Part shown: positions 8,596-15,840 of the stretch, piece after piece
Layout of the letters: each line of letters begins with the position of its first letter
Position numbering within the stretch: position 1 is the first letter of the stretch
Source: Candidatus Coatesiibacteriota bacterium
GTDB lineage: Bacteria; B130-G9
NCBI GenBank assembly: GCA_016929465.1
Contig: JAFGIT010000393.1
Span: 1-16,148 of the forward strand
DNA: 16,148 bases
Direction: 5' to 3'
Notes under the pieces: model-generated
Told to the model about the DNA's origin: nothing
The model's input: the letters and a program-made list of their open reading frames with translations, nothing else
The model's database searches: none
Translations under genes and position numbers: made by a program

Positions 8596-9843
8596 TTGCA
8601 TTTGACACAGACACTCATTCAGAAGATCGTGGCGGCGCACAGCTCGGAGAGATGCAGGCCCGGCGATGTAGTCTGGCTTTCCATTGATCTGGCTACCGCC
8701 CGTGATTTCGGCGGCGCCAATGTTGTCAAAAATCTGGAGCGGGAATATCCGGAGACGCCCGTCGAGGACCCTTCCGCGACTTTGTTTACCTTCGACTGTC
8801 AGGCTCCGGCCAACACTATCGGCTACGCCAACAACCAGCATATAGTCCGCACATTTGCGAAGAAGCACGGCATCAGGATATACGATGTCAATGGTGGGAT
8901 AGGCTCGCATTTGATCATGGACCGGGGCCATTGCATTCCAGGCTCGACCGCAGTGGGAACGGACAGTCACTTGAATCTCGTCGGCGCGATTGGCGCTCTG
9001 GGCCTGGGAATGGGGGACCGAGATATCGCTTTCGCGTTCAAGACTCAGAGAGTCTGGTTCAAAGTGCCGGAGACGATCGAGGTTAGGATGATCGGGACCT
9101 TTGACTATCCGACCACACCGAAGGACATGGCCCTCCTTTTCCTGGGGAACCTGGGGCCTTCTGGTGCCCTCAATGCGGCAGTCGAGTTTTGTGGTGCAGC
9201 GGTCGAATCGCTTAATCTCTCAGGTCGCATCACGCTATCAAGCCTGGTTACGGAGGCTGGAGGTGTAGCCGGCTTGATATCACCGAGCGAGGCGGTGCTG
9301 GACGAGCTCAAGGTTAGCAAGGGCAATCGCGAGAGGGTGGTCAAGCGGGATGCCGGCGCACCATTTGTTCGGAAGATAGAGATCGATGTCTCGGGATTGC
9401 AGCCAAAGGTGGCTATGCCAGGAAATCCATGCTCGGTTGTGAATATCACCGAGGTTGCCGGCACCCCTATAGACTCGGTTTTGATTGGTTCATGTACGAA
9501 CGGGCGGTACGAGGATATAGTCCTCGCGGCGGACATTCTCGAAGGTCGCAAGGTCAAGAACGGGGTCATGTTGAAGATTGCGCCCGCGACACGTGAGATA
9601 TATGGACGTCTTCTCAAGGAGGGGATAATCTCCAAGCTGTATGATGCCGGAGCAATAATTGTGAACCAGGGCTGTGCCGGTTGTGCGGCCGGCCAAGTAG
9701 GAATGACCGGAAAGGGAGAAGTGCAGATAAGCACGGGCAATCGCAATTTCCCCGGGAAGCAGGGAGCAGGGGATACCTATCTTGCCAGCCCCGTGGTTGC
9801 GGCATATTCTGCCATCTATGGAGAAATACGAGTTCCGGAGTAA
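8596..9843 (+). CDS. Aconitase-superfamily dehydratase, large subunit (LeuC/homoaconitase/dimethylmalate dehydratase-like)
   Basis: This 415-residue protein has the short-form LeuC/HACN layout: GGIGSHLIMD (100-109), GTDSHLNLVGAIG (121-133), GSCTNGRYEDIVLAA (298-312) with the first cluster cysteine C300, and NQGCAGCAAG (357-366) with C360 and C363. All three [4Fe-4S] ligands are present. The region after the last cysteine departs from the LeuC consensus: it reads CAAGQVGMTGKGE where typical enzymes have C(L/F)G.H. The start is TTG 8596, five bases after GGAG (8587-8590). With its small partner downstream it should hydrate/dehydrate a 2- or 3-hydroxy-acid. Candidates are 3-isopropylmalate, homocitrate, 2,3-dimethylmalate and citramalate. 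No leuA or leuB is nearby, so leucine synthesis is not supported by context. Confidence 0.85.
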   Translation: MHLTQTLIQKIVAAHSSERCRPGDVVWLSIDLATARDFGGANVVKNLEREYPETPVEDPSATLFTFDCQAPANTIGYANNQHIVRTFAKKHGIRIYDVNGGIGSHLIMDRGHCIPGSTAVGTDSHLNLVGAIGALGLGMGDRDIAFAFKTQRVWFKVPETIEVRMIGTFDYPTTPKDMALLFLGNLGPSGALNAAVEFCGAAVESLNLSGRITLSSLVTEAGGVAGLISPSEAVLDELKVSKGNRERVVKRDAGAPFVRKIEIDVSGLQPKVAMPGNPCSVVNITEVAGTPIDSVLIGSCTNGRYEDIVLAADILEGRKVKNGVMLKIAPATREIYGRLLKEGIISKLYDAGAIIVNQGCAGCAAGQVGMTGKGEVQISTGNRNFPGKQGAGDTYLASPVVAAYSAIYGEIRVPE

Positions 9844-9908
9844 CCCGCGAGAATCCGATAGATAATGAGTGCGTCATTAACCGAGACAGTCCAGGAGAAT
9901 TGGACACC

Positions 9909-10448
9909 ATGCATATAACGGGTCGCGCATGCTTCATCAAGAATGCAAGCGGCGCGCTAATCGACAACATAGACACTGACATGATTTTTCACAACGCCCA
10001 TCTCCACGTAACAGACATTGCGCAAATGGCGCAATATGCGTTCGGAAATCTCTCTGGATGGGAGAAATTCCCCGAATCGGCGTCCAATTACGACATTCTG
10101 GTTGTTGGAGGCAACTTCGGCGCAGGGTCATCGCGTCAGCAGGCGGTGGATTGCTTCATTGCTTCAGGCATAAAGGCGATATTGGCTGAGTCATTCGCCC
10201 CCATCTATTTCAGGAACGCCATCAATTCAGGTATGGCAGTCCTGACACTCGAAGGAGCGCAGGAGGGGGCAAGGCAGACACTCGAGGAGATTCCGGATGG
10301 CGCTGAGTTGTCCGTGAATCTGAAGACCGGCGAGGTCGCAATAGGCGGCAAGAAGGGGGTCATATCCTGTCCGCCGATCCCGCCAGTCCTGCTATCGATC
10401 ATAGAGGCAGGGGGACTATTCGAGTTCGCGAAGAAAACATCAAAATAG
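9909..10448 (+). CDS. Aconitase-superfamily dehydratase, small subunit (LeuD-like swivel domain)
   Basis: This 179-residue swivel subunit pairs with the preceding large subunit. It shows DNIDTDMIF (19-27), GGNFGAGSSRQQAVD (67-81) and ESFAPIYFRNAINSG (94-108), all standard LeuD landmarks. The usual NFGCGSSREHA reads NFGAGSSRQQA, so both the cysteine and the histidine of that loop are changed, matching the departure seen in the large subunit. The ATG at 9909 lies 11 bases after AGGAG (9893-9897) and gives the normal LeuD N-terminus. An in-frame TTG at 9900 is too close to that site. The frame is open farther upstream, but only by overlapping the large-subunit gene. Substrate is unknown, as for its partner. 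Confidence 0.85.
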   Translation: MHITGRACFIKNASGALIDNIDTDMIFHNAHLHVTDIAQMAQYAFGNLSGWEKFPESASNYDILVVGGNFGAGSSRQQAVDCFIASGIKAILAESFAPIYFRNAINSGMAVLTLEGAQEGARQTLEEIPDGAELSVNLKTGEVAIGGKKGVISCPPIPPVLLSIIEAGGLFEFAKKTSK

Positions 10449-10466
10449 AGCATAAGGGAGAAGAGC

Positions 10467-11549
10467 ATGGCGAAATCGAAAGTGGCAGTTCTGAAGACAG
10501 AGCCGGGCACGGTTCTCGAAGACTATGGCAAGCTTCTGCGAATGGCAGATTACCAGCAGCATTTGCCGAAAGACAAAGAGACGGCCTTGAAGATCAACAT
10601 TTCATGGCACGTATTCTATCCTGCCTGCTCAACAACTCCCTGGCAGCTGGAAGGCGTTATCAAGACGATGCTAGAGGATGGCTACCCGGTGGAATCTCTC
10701 TACGGGGCACACAACCGGACCGTTGTCGTTTCAGCCAAGAAGGGGGAGATCGCAAACAAGCACAAGCCGGTGCTCGAGAAATACGGGATTCGCAACATCC
10801 ATCTCTATGAGAATGAGGATTGGGTCACTTACCATCCGAAGGGCGAGATCCTCGTCCTGCACGATATATATAAGGGCGGCATCCAGATACCGAAACGCCT
10901 GATCGGAAGCAATATAATCCAGATGCCCACGATGAAGACGCACGTCTTCACTACAATGACTGGTGCGATGAAGAACGCTTTTGGTGGCCTATTGCACGAG
11001 AAGCGTCATTGGACGCATTCGGTAATACACGAGACGCTCGTGGACCTGTTGACTATCCAGAAGGAAATCCACCCCGGTCTCTTTGCCGTAATGGACGGGA
11101 CCTTTGCTGGAGACGGCCCGGGGCCACGGTGCATGGTCCCACACGTCAAAGACTATATTCTCGCAAGTTCTGATTTGGTCGCCATTGATGCAGTATCCGC
11201 TCATATGATGGGGATGGACCCGTTGGAGCTCAGGTTCATCCGAATAGCCCACGAGAAGGGCCTCGGCTGCGGAGATTTCAATGAGATCGAGATAGTCGGT
11301 GAAGATGTATCCGAGGTCAATTGGCAATTCAAGAGAGATTGCAACACCTTCGCAAGTCGCGGCCAAAAATGCATCTACTGGGGACCACTGAAGTTCGCGG
11401 AGAAGTTCCTGCTTCGCACATTTCTTGCTCCGTGGTCATATCTCGCCTCGATATTGTATCATGATTACTACTGGTATCCTTTCAAGGGTAAGAAACGTGT
11501 CGAAGAGGCGCTCAAGACCAAGTGGGGCCAGCTCTTCCAGAAGTATTGA
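10467..11549 (+). CDS. DUF362 family protein
   Basis: This 360-residue protein belongs to the DUF362 family, recognisable by MPTMKTHVFTTMTGAMKNAFGG (153-174), AVMDGTFAGDGPGP (207-220) and the downstream LASSDLVAIDAVSAHMMGMDP (232-252). It lacks the ferredoxin-like 4Fe-4S cysteine pairs that many family members carry at the C-terminus. The C-terminal ~55 residues are instead aromatic-rich (PWSYLASILYHDYYWYPF). No reaction is established for the family to my knowledge. AAGGGAG (10454-10460) sits six bases before the ATG. The gap to the small dehydratase subunit is 18 bases, so it is almost certainly in the same transcript, which suggests a shared pathway with the dehydratase pair. Confidence 0.85.
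   Translation: MAKSKVAVLKTEPGTVLEDYGKLLRMADYQQHLPKDKETALKINISWHVFYPACSTTPWQLEGVIKTMLEDGYPVESLYGAHNRTVVVSAKKGEIANKHKPVLEKYGIRNIHLYENEDWVTYHPKGEILVLHDIYKGGIQIPKRLIGSNIIQMPTMKTHVFTTMTGAMKNAFGGLLHEKRHWTHSVIHETLVDLLTIQKEIHPGLFAVMDGTFAGDGPGPRCMVPHVKDYILASSDLVAIDAVSAHMMGMDPLELRFIRIAHEKGLGCGDFNEIEIVGEDVSEVNWQFKRDCNTFASRGQKCIYWGPLKFAEKFLLRTFLAPWSYLASILYHDYYWYPFKGKKRVEEALKTKWGQLFQKY
11374..11402 (+). repeat. Copy 1 of a 29-bp near-repeat (inside the DUF362 gene)
   Basis: These 29 bases encode YWGPLKFAE and flanks. They match 12245-12273 at 26 of 29 positions; all three differences are T versus C. Confidence 0.6.
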
Positions 11550-11965
11550 GGCCCTCACCGCCTCGTGATGCAGTGATTGGCGGATAGCGCGGCCCACACC
11601 ACACGACGCGCCATGCCCTCTGTGTTCTTGCAGCTTGGCGCGGCGATTGGCCGAATACGGGCTGTCAAGTGGACGCAATTGCGGTCATCATGTGATGTAC
11701 TGCCGTTCCATTCCTGAGTGCATGCCGGCTTTCCTATATTATAGGCGCACGACGCCACTTACCTCGAATTAGCCATCTGGCCGAACTAAGGTGGCACATC
11801 CCTGTATTCAGGCCAACGAAAATCTGGAGATGGGCGTGGGCAGACGGCAGCTCTTCTTTCTCTTTATCAAGGCCCTTTCGATCCAGGAAGCGAATATAGT
11901 ACATGCCTTTCATACCATTAATTTTCTGAAGCACGGTGAGTGCCCAAGGACTTAATCGTCGTGCT

Positions 11966-12178
11966 CCCCCACTCGACAAGCTCGACCTCGCAGTTCGCTA
12001 CGAGGGCTCCAAGGACTTCAATCCCGCCGAAATGCCCGAGCATCAATATGGCGGCGCGATCGGATACTCATTCACGGAATACTCCAGCGTCGCCCTCGAG
12101 TATCTTCGCGGTGAGTTCAAGGATGATGACATCCGTGCACGGAATCTGGTGACTCTTCAACTGGCGCTGGAGTTCTAG
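11966..12178 (+). pseudogene. C-terminal remnant of an outer-membrane beta-barrel protein (LbtU-porin-like)
   Basis: The last ~65 codons read as alternating beta strands: LDLAVRYEGSKDF, then HQYGGAIGYSF, SSVALEYLRGEF and NLVTLQLALEF. They end in the terminal phenylalanine recognised by the BAM machinery. The pattern, with an LALEYL strand and a final VTLQLALEF strand, resembles the end of LbtU-type siderophore porins. Nothing upstream in any frame supplies the signal peptide or the remaining strands; the frame runs into unrelated sequence at about 11960. I therefore call it a truncated relic. The beta-barrel tail is fairly clear; the LbtU assignment is tentative. Confidence 0.55.
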
Positions 12179-12244
12179 ACTGCCGGACTGGGATTATCCA
12201 GTCGCTATTCGTGAAATTCCGGATCAAGGATGGATAGGGGTGTG

Positions 12245-12273
12245 TCCACCGGGGACCACTGAAGCTCGCGGAG
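12245..12273 (+). repeat. Copy 2 of the 29-bp near-repeat
   Basis: It matches 11374-11402 at 26/29 positions in the same orientation. In the matching frame it would read VHRGPLKLAES, against IYWGPLKFAEK in the DUF362 protein, but that frame is blocked by a TAG at 12235. Confidence 0.6.
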
Positions 12274-12290
12274 TCACTCTGTGACTCCGC
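12268..12290. other. Perfect 10-bp-stem, 3-base-loop hairpin
   Basis: GCGGAGTCAC, TCT, GTGACTCCGC forms a perfect stem-loop. No T-run follows on the plus strand (CCAGGTCC) and none on the minus strand, so it is not a classical intrinsic terminator. It could still stop or pause transcription coming from the DUF362 side. Confidence 0.5.
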
Positions 12291-12368
12291 CCAGGTCCAC
12301 TCTCATATAAATGCCCAGCGTTGGGCGTATAGAATGTGAGGGAATGTATTTGACAACCGTCATTGTAT

Positions 12369-12414
12369 GGACAAAAGTGTCAGTACTTATTAATAAGTAC
12401 TGACACTTTTGTCC
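12369..12414. promoter_or_regulatory. Perfect 46-bp palindrome, likely operator of the AbiEi-type gene
   Basis: Two 23-base arms with no central spacer are exact reverse complements (outer arm GGACAAAAGTGTCAGTAC, centre TTATTAATAA). The right arm ends 15 bases before the ATG at 12430, and GGGGG (12420-12424) follows as ribosome site. AbiEi antitoxins are known to repress their own operon by binding inverted repeats in the promoter. The same role is inferred here from position and symmetry. If transcribed, it would fold into a 20-plus-bp hairpin next to the ribosome site. Confidence 0.75.
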
Positions 12415-12429
12415 TTGTTGGGGGTAGTG

Positions 12430-13041
12430 ATGAAAAAACAGCAAACCGAATTCGAGCGCGCCATCGAGGTCTTTCGAAATCAAGGCGGACTCCTGCGAAC
12501 CAGCGAGGCAATGGAACTCGGCATCCATCAACGGACGCTCTACCTGATGCGGGACAAAGGAGTCGTTGAAAATCTATCAAGAGGGCTTTACCGTCTTGCC
12601 GAGATGCCTCCCCCTGGCAGACCCGATCTCGTGACGGTGGCCCTGAAGGTCCCCAAGGGCGTGATCTGCCTGATTTCGGCCCTCGCCTTCTTCGATGTGA
12701 CAACGCAGATTCCCCATGAGGTGCACGTGGCGGTTCTCCTGAATGCCAGGATTCCCAGACTTAGGTACCCACCTATTCGTGCTTTCAGGTTCGGCGTCAA
12801 AGCATTCTCGGCTGGGATTGAGGGCCACGAGATAGATGGTGTGCCAGTTCAGATCTACTGCCTCGAGAAGACTGTGGCTGACTGCTTCAAATTCCGCAAC
12901 AAGATTGGCCTGGATGTCGCGATTGAGGCGCTGAAAGAGTGCCGAATGCGCAGAGAATTCAACATTGATAAACTAATGGGATTCGCTCGCATCTGTCGAG
13001 TAGGCAATGTGATCCGGCCATATATAGAGGCAGTGTTCTGA
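12430..13041 (+). CDS. AbiEi-family antitoxin/transcriptional regulator without adjacent toxin
   Basis: This 203-residue protein has an N-terminal winged-helix domain (about 8-58: FERAIEVFRNQGGLLRTSEA, then GIHQRTLYLMRDKGVVENLS, RGLYRL). The conserved AbiEi C-terminal region follows, including GVICLISALAFFDVTTQIP (77-95) and YCLEKTVADCFKFRNKIGLD (143-162). In type IV toxin-antitoxin systems this protein represses its operon and neutralises the AbiEii nucleotidyltransferase toxin. ATG 12430 is five bases after GGGGG; GTG 12427 is too close to that site. No AbiEii gene follows: only 85 bases separate it from the convergent gene. It is thus an orphan antitoxin, a solo regulator, or a remnant of a pair. 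A long palindrome upstream is its probable operator. Confidence 0.85.
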   Translation: MKKQQTEFERAIEVFRNQGGLLRTSEAMELGIHQRTLYLMRDKGVVENLSRGLYRLAEMPPPGRPDLVTVALKVPKGVICLISALAFFDVTTQIPHEVHVAVLLNARIPRLRYPPIRAFRFGVKAFSAGIEGHEIDGVPVQIYCLEKTVADCFKFRNKIGLDVAIEALKECRMRREFNIDKLMGFARICRVGNVIRPYIEAVF

Positions 13042-13087
13042 GGAAACGACGGCCTCGATATGGGAGCACTCGCCTAACAAATATGAG

Positions 13088-13122
13088 GGAATGGGTCGAT
13101 CACTGGTGATGAGACCGATTCC
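13088..13122. terminator. Candidate bidirectional terminator between convergent genes
   Basis: A three-part stem pairs GGAAT with ATTCC, GGTC with GACC and ATCAC with GTGAT around a TG loop, with small mismatches between blocks. On the plus strand it is followed by T-rich TGTTCTATTTGGGTCTTTT. It lies between the ends of two convergent genes, where a shared terminator is expected. Confidence 0.45.
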
Positions 13123-13126
13123 TGTT

Positions 13127-13528
13127 CTATTTGGGTCTTTTGAGTAGTATTACGCTGGCTATTATTTCCTTTCCATCGTAACTGCCTATTTTCGCAGGTC
13201 TGAATCCGCCCGGCGTCTCCTTTGCCGTGTAACCCGACGCTCTGAGAACTTCGGTTACTGTGGTGCCCCATCCTGCAGCCAAAGCCTCAACGACGGCTCC
13301 CCACATTGAGCGCGGGAAGCCTCTAGCCGAAAGCCAGACCTCCGGCCCATAGTCGAGCTTCGGCCAGGTGGATGCGAGAGATTTCCCATCCGGCAGAATC
13401 ATACTCGGCACACCAGGTTGAGCTAGAATGACATCGGCATCCAGATTTAATTTATCCCTGAGATTGTTGAATCGAGGATCAGCCGACTTGACTCGCTGAA
13501 TCACATCCATGTGATGTGTTAGCTTCAT
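13127..13528 (-). CDS. Unknown 133-residue protein coupled to the HD-HSP90-like ATPase
   Basis: I do not recognise this family. The protein is soluble with no signal peptide or membrane segment. It has an N-terminal helical part (MKLTHHMDVIQRV, then FNNLRDKLNLDADVI), a proline/glycine-rich middle with aromatic residues (GPEVWLSARGFPRSMWGAVVEALAAGW), and a basic C-terminus (IIASVILLKRPK). Its ATG overlaps the stop of the upstream gene as TAATG (13530-13526), so translation is coupled and the two products are probably made in fixed ratio. It could be a partner, inhibitor or effector of the ATPase. It is the last gene of this minus-strand unit and converges on the AbiEi gene. Confidence 0.75.
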   Translation of the reverse strand: MKLTHHMDVIQRVKSADPRFNNLRDKLNLDADVILAQPGVPSMILPDGKSLASTWPKLDYGPEVWLSARGFPRSMWGAVVEALAAGWGTTVTEVLRASGYTAKETPGGFRPAKIGSYDGKEIIASVILLKRPK

Positions 13529-15828
13529 TAAGTCCAGATCCGCGCAGATTTCAGCCAGTCGGTGTGAACTAGTCCAACCCTCAGATGTTTCGTGATAGGC
13601 AGCTCGTTCGGGGAACCTCCTAAGAAAACGATAGTTTGCGCATAATTATGAAGAGTGCCTGGAGAGAGGTTTTCTTCAGCTGCTAATTTGGCCTGCTCCG
13701 TTGCCCAGTCTGCCAGTGGCTCTCCATTGAAAATCGGCTCGGCCGCTGACCGATCGACCGTCGTAGATTTGCCGATCAGAATTCCCATTATGCCGTTGAT
13801 GCGATTGCATCTCAGCCCACCGACGGTGACCACACCGAGCCGGAAACCCGGCGGATAGCCACTAACATTAATATATTCCTGCAATTCCTCCGGAAACACG
13901 CAAGCTCTACCCACAATATTATCTGAGCTGTCACGTAGGAGCCTTATGCGTCTCGCCTTCTTATTCAGACATCCCATACAATCGCTTGATCTAAGGTGCT
14001 CAGGCACTCCGATTATTCTCGCCACTAAGTCTGCGCCCTCAACCTCAACCCAATCTAAGGCGGAAATGACTGGAGAGGGGGAATCATTGACATATAGGTC
14101 AACCTCGATAGCTGGACAGAGCCATTCGCACAGCTGCTTGATATCCCAACAGGTCTCACTCGAATGAATGCGCAAGAGCCCATTATCACCTTTGGGAGGA
14201 GAATCGAGGTAAATCCTGACACACGTTCCCCCGTCTTTGACCTTCCCCTGTTCATTTTCATCCGCCACTCTCAGGAGCGGACGAGAGTTAGGGCCATTTG
14301 CGAATTCGAGGACTACTGTTTTTTCCGCGGCAGCGTCATAGCGACGGGTTATCACTCTGACTTTCTCCCCGAGCATGAAGACTGAGAAGAAGCCTATACC
14401 ATATTGCCCGTATGATTCAAAACCGCTTCCCGCGAGGCCGGAAAGCTCGGCGCGCATCAGTTCCGATCCCCAGAAGGAAGTCCCGAAATCAAGAAATGGC
14501 CCGGTGAGCACCCTCTCGGACATCCCAATTCCGTTATCTTGGATCTCGAGCCAATGGCCTTGTTCGTCCTTGCCCAATCGGACATCGATTCTGCCCCACT
14601 TTTCATCACGCTCTTCAAGAACTCGCCGGGCGCGGACTGCGTCGATCGCGTTTTGAATGAGCTCGCGTAGCGGGACGGTCTTGTCGTCGCCATAGAGTTG
14701 CTCCCCGCCAAGTTTGACGACCAATGAGGCGACATCTGTTACGCGAATCCGAGTGTCAACAGGCCGCCATCCTTTGACGGGGATGTACTTGCGGAGCCGG
14801 TCGGCGTCGGATACGCCCTCGACCCTCCGGGCGGCAAGTCTCTTGCCGTCCTTTTTCTCCTTTAAGAGCGCGTCAACCTGGCTCAACTCGTCGTCAACCA
14901 TGCGGAGTGAGTCGAAGCACGTCCACCAGGCCTCCGCTTCAGTAACCAAGAATGGTCGTGATGACGTGAATCTAAGATAGTCGCTATCCCTGCGTGGTTG
15001 AGAGAGTTTGCCCTGAAAAATCCAATGCTTCGCTGATTCGATTGGAAGCTTCCTAAGAAGCCGCAATATACGAGGCGCGCGCCTCGCGTCCAGGTGCGCA
15101 GCGTCAGCAGCGCGGAGAATACATGCGAGTTTGAGCTCATCGATTGTCCAATCGCAGGGGAATCCGGCCGGCGCGCCGCATACTCCCCTCAGTTTGCCGG
15201 CCAACTCCTCAATAGACCACCAATGGCTGTGAGCTATCCGCCCAATCTGCCATCCAAAGCACTCTCTCAGTTTTGAGTCCTCAAGGAGATAGAACTCCTC
15301 GTCTCCATTCGCGGCCTTGATTGGCTCCGTAACCAACGTCTCCGCCTGCCTTGCGTGCGCCTCACGCAGCGCGGTACTTGTGGCTCGCCGCTTTGCATTG
15401 TGGGAAGCCTGCTCGAAGTCATCATCTGTCGGCGCGCGTCCCAGTTCCGCCTTCAATTCAATAGCGAGAGCATCTCTCCATCCTACGGTCTTTTCGAGAT
15501 CATCTAGCCTTCCCGGATATGTTGCCAGGGCCATTCCGAGATCGTGCACAAGGAATGCTCCGCCTAACACGAAGGCCTCGGCGGGATTGATTGGATAATC
15601 CTCCCCGGACACAGTATCAACGATGCCCCAAAGCGCATCGATGTGCGTTATGTCATGAACCGTAAACTCGGGCAGGTCTCTGTGGATCTCTGCCGCGACT
15701 GGCTTCACTTTCTCCCTGAAATTTAGATAGGCATTTCTAAGACGTTCACGAATACCATCGTAGGGATTATTGCCCCTTTGAATGGCTAACGTATTTTTCC
15801 AGAGAGAGGAATTCTTGAATTCATGCAT
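13528..15828 (-). CDS. HD-domain phosphohydrolase fused to an HSP90-like GHKL ATPase
   Basis: This 766-residue cytosolic protein has two recognisable modules. Residues ~50-250 form an HD domain: FTVHDITHIDALW (H58, H62), FLVHDLGMA (H95, D96), IAHSHWW (H200, H202) and ILRAADAAHLD (D242), the metal-ligand pattern of HD phosphohydrolases. Residues ~360-545 form a GHKL ATPase of HSP90 type: LRELIQNAIDAV (E389, N393, D396), DNGIGM (431-436), FLDFGTSF and SYGQYGIGFFSVFM (472-485). The rest resembles an HSP90 middle domain, with GLRCNRINGIMGILIGKSTTVDRSAAEP at the place of the conserved client-contact/Arg region. An HSP90 C-terminal dimerisation domain is not evident. All catalytic residues look intact. 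AAAGGTGAG (15841-15833) lies four bases before the ATG. Stand-alone HD and GHKL modules are frequent parts of prokaryotic conflict systems; a defence role is inferred. Confidence 0.85.
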   Translation of the reverse strand: MHEFKNSSLWKNTLAIQRGNNPYDGIRERLRNAYLNFREKVKPVAAEIHRDLPEFTVHDITHIDALWGIVDTVSGEDYPINPAEAFVLGGAFLVHDLGMALATYPGRLDDLEKTVGWRDALAIELKAELGRAPTDDDFEQASHNAKRRATSTALREAHARQAETLVTEPIKAANGDEEFYLLEDSKLRECFGWQIGRIAHSHWWSIEELAGKLRGVCGAPAGFPCDWTIDELKLACILRAADAAHLDARRAPRILRLLRKLPIESAKHWIFQGKLSQPRRDSDYLRFTSSRPFLVTEAEAWWTCFDSLRMVDDELSQVDALLKEKKDGKRLAARRVEGVSDADRLRKYIPVKGWRPVDTRIRVTDVASLVVKLGGEQLYGDDKTVPLRELIQNAIDAVRARRVLEERDEKWGRIDVRLGKDEQGHWLEIQDNGIGMSERVLTGPFLDFGTSFWGSELMRAELSGLAGSGFESYGQYGIGFFSVFMLGEKVRVITRRYDAAAEKTVVLEFANGPNSRPLLRVADENEQGKVKDGGTCVRIYLDSPPKGDNGLLRIHSSETCWDIKQLCEWLCPAIEVDLYVNDSPSPVISALDWVEVEGADLVARIIGVPEHLRSSDCMGCLNKKARRIRLLRDSSDNIVGRACVFPEELQEYINVSGYPPGFRLGVVTVGGLRCNRINGIMGILIGKSTTVDRSAAEPIFNGEPLADWATEQAKLAAEENLSPGTLHNYAQTIVFLGGSPNELPITKHLRVGLVHTDWLKSARIWT

Positions 15829-15840
15829 TCATCTCACCTT

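Larger units (their letters stand above)
11550..12429. other. Degenerate 880-bp spacer with gene debris
   Basis: No intact gene is supported here. It contains, in order: an unassigned stretch with no convincing signal (11550-11730); overlapping open frames on both strands at about 11734-11979 that I cannot assign; the decayed tail of an outer-membrane protein (11966-12178); a 29-bp near-repeat of DUF362 sequence (12245-12273) running into a perfect hairpin (12268-12290); and the 46-bp palindrome before the AbiEi gene (12369-12414). The mixture suggests an insertion/deletion-prone boundary between the glycan operon and the conflict genes. Confidence 0.6.

Noticed and set aside
9681-9908. Longer upstream extension of the small dehydratase subunit
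   Set aside because: It would overlap the large-subunit gene and adds residues unlike any LeuD N-terminus.
11734-11979. Minus-strand 81-codon frame containing KGMYYIRFLDRKGLDKEKEE
   Set aside because: It looks partly protein-like, but the plus strand is also open over about 11790-11955, there is no clear ribosome site, and its N-terminal end overlaps the porin relic. I cannot choose a strand.
12350-12378. TTGACA at 12350-12355 as -35 for the AbiEi gene
   Set aside because: The -10 position would fall on AAAAGT; not a usable match, although the true promoter may overlap the palindrome.
13041-13127. Searched for an AbiEii toxin start after the AbiEi gene
   Set aside because: Only 85 bases lie before the convergent gene; no room and no matching frame.
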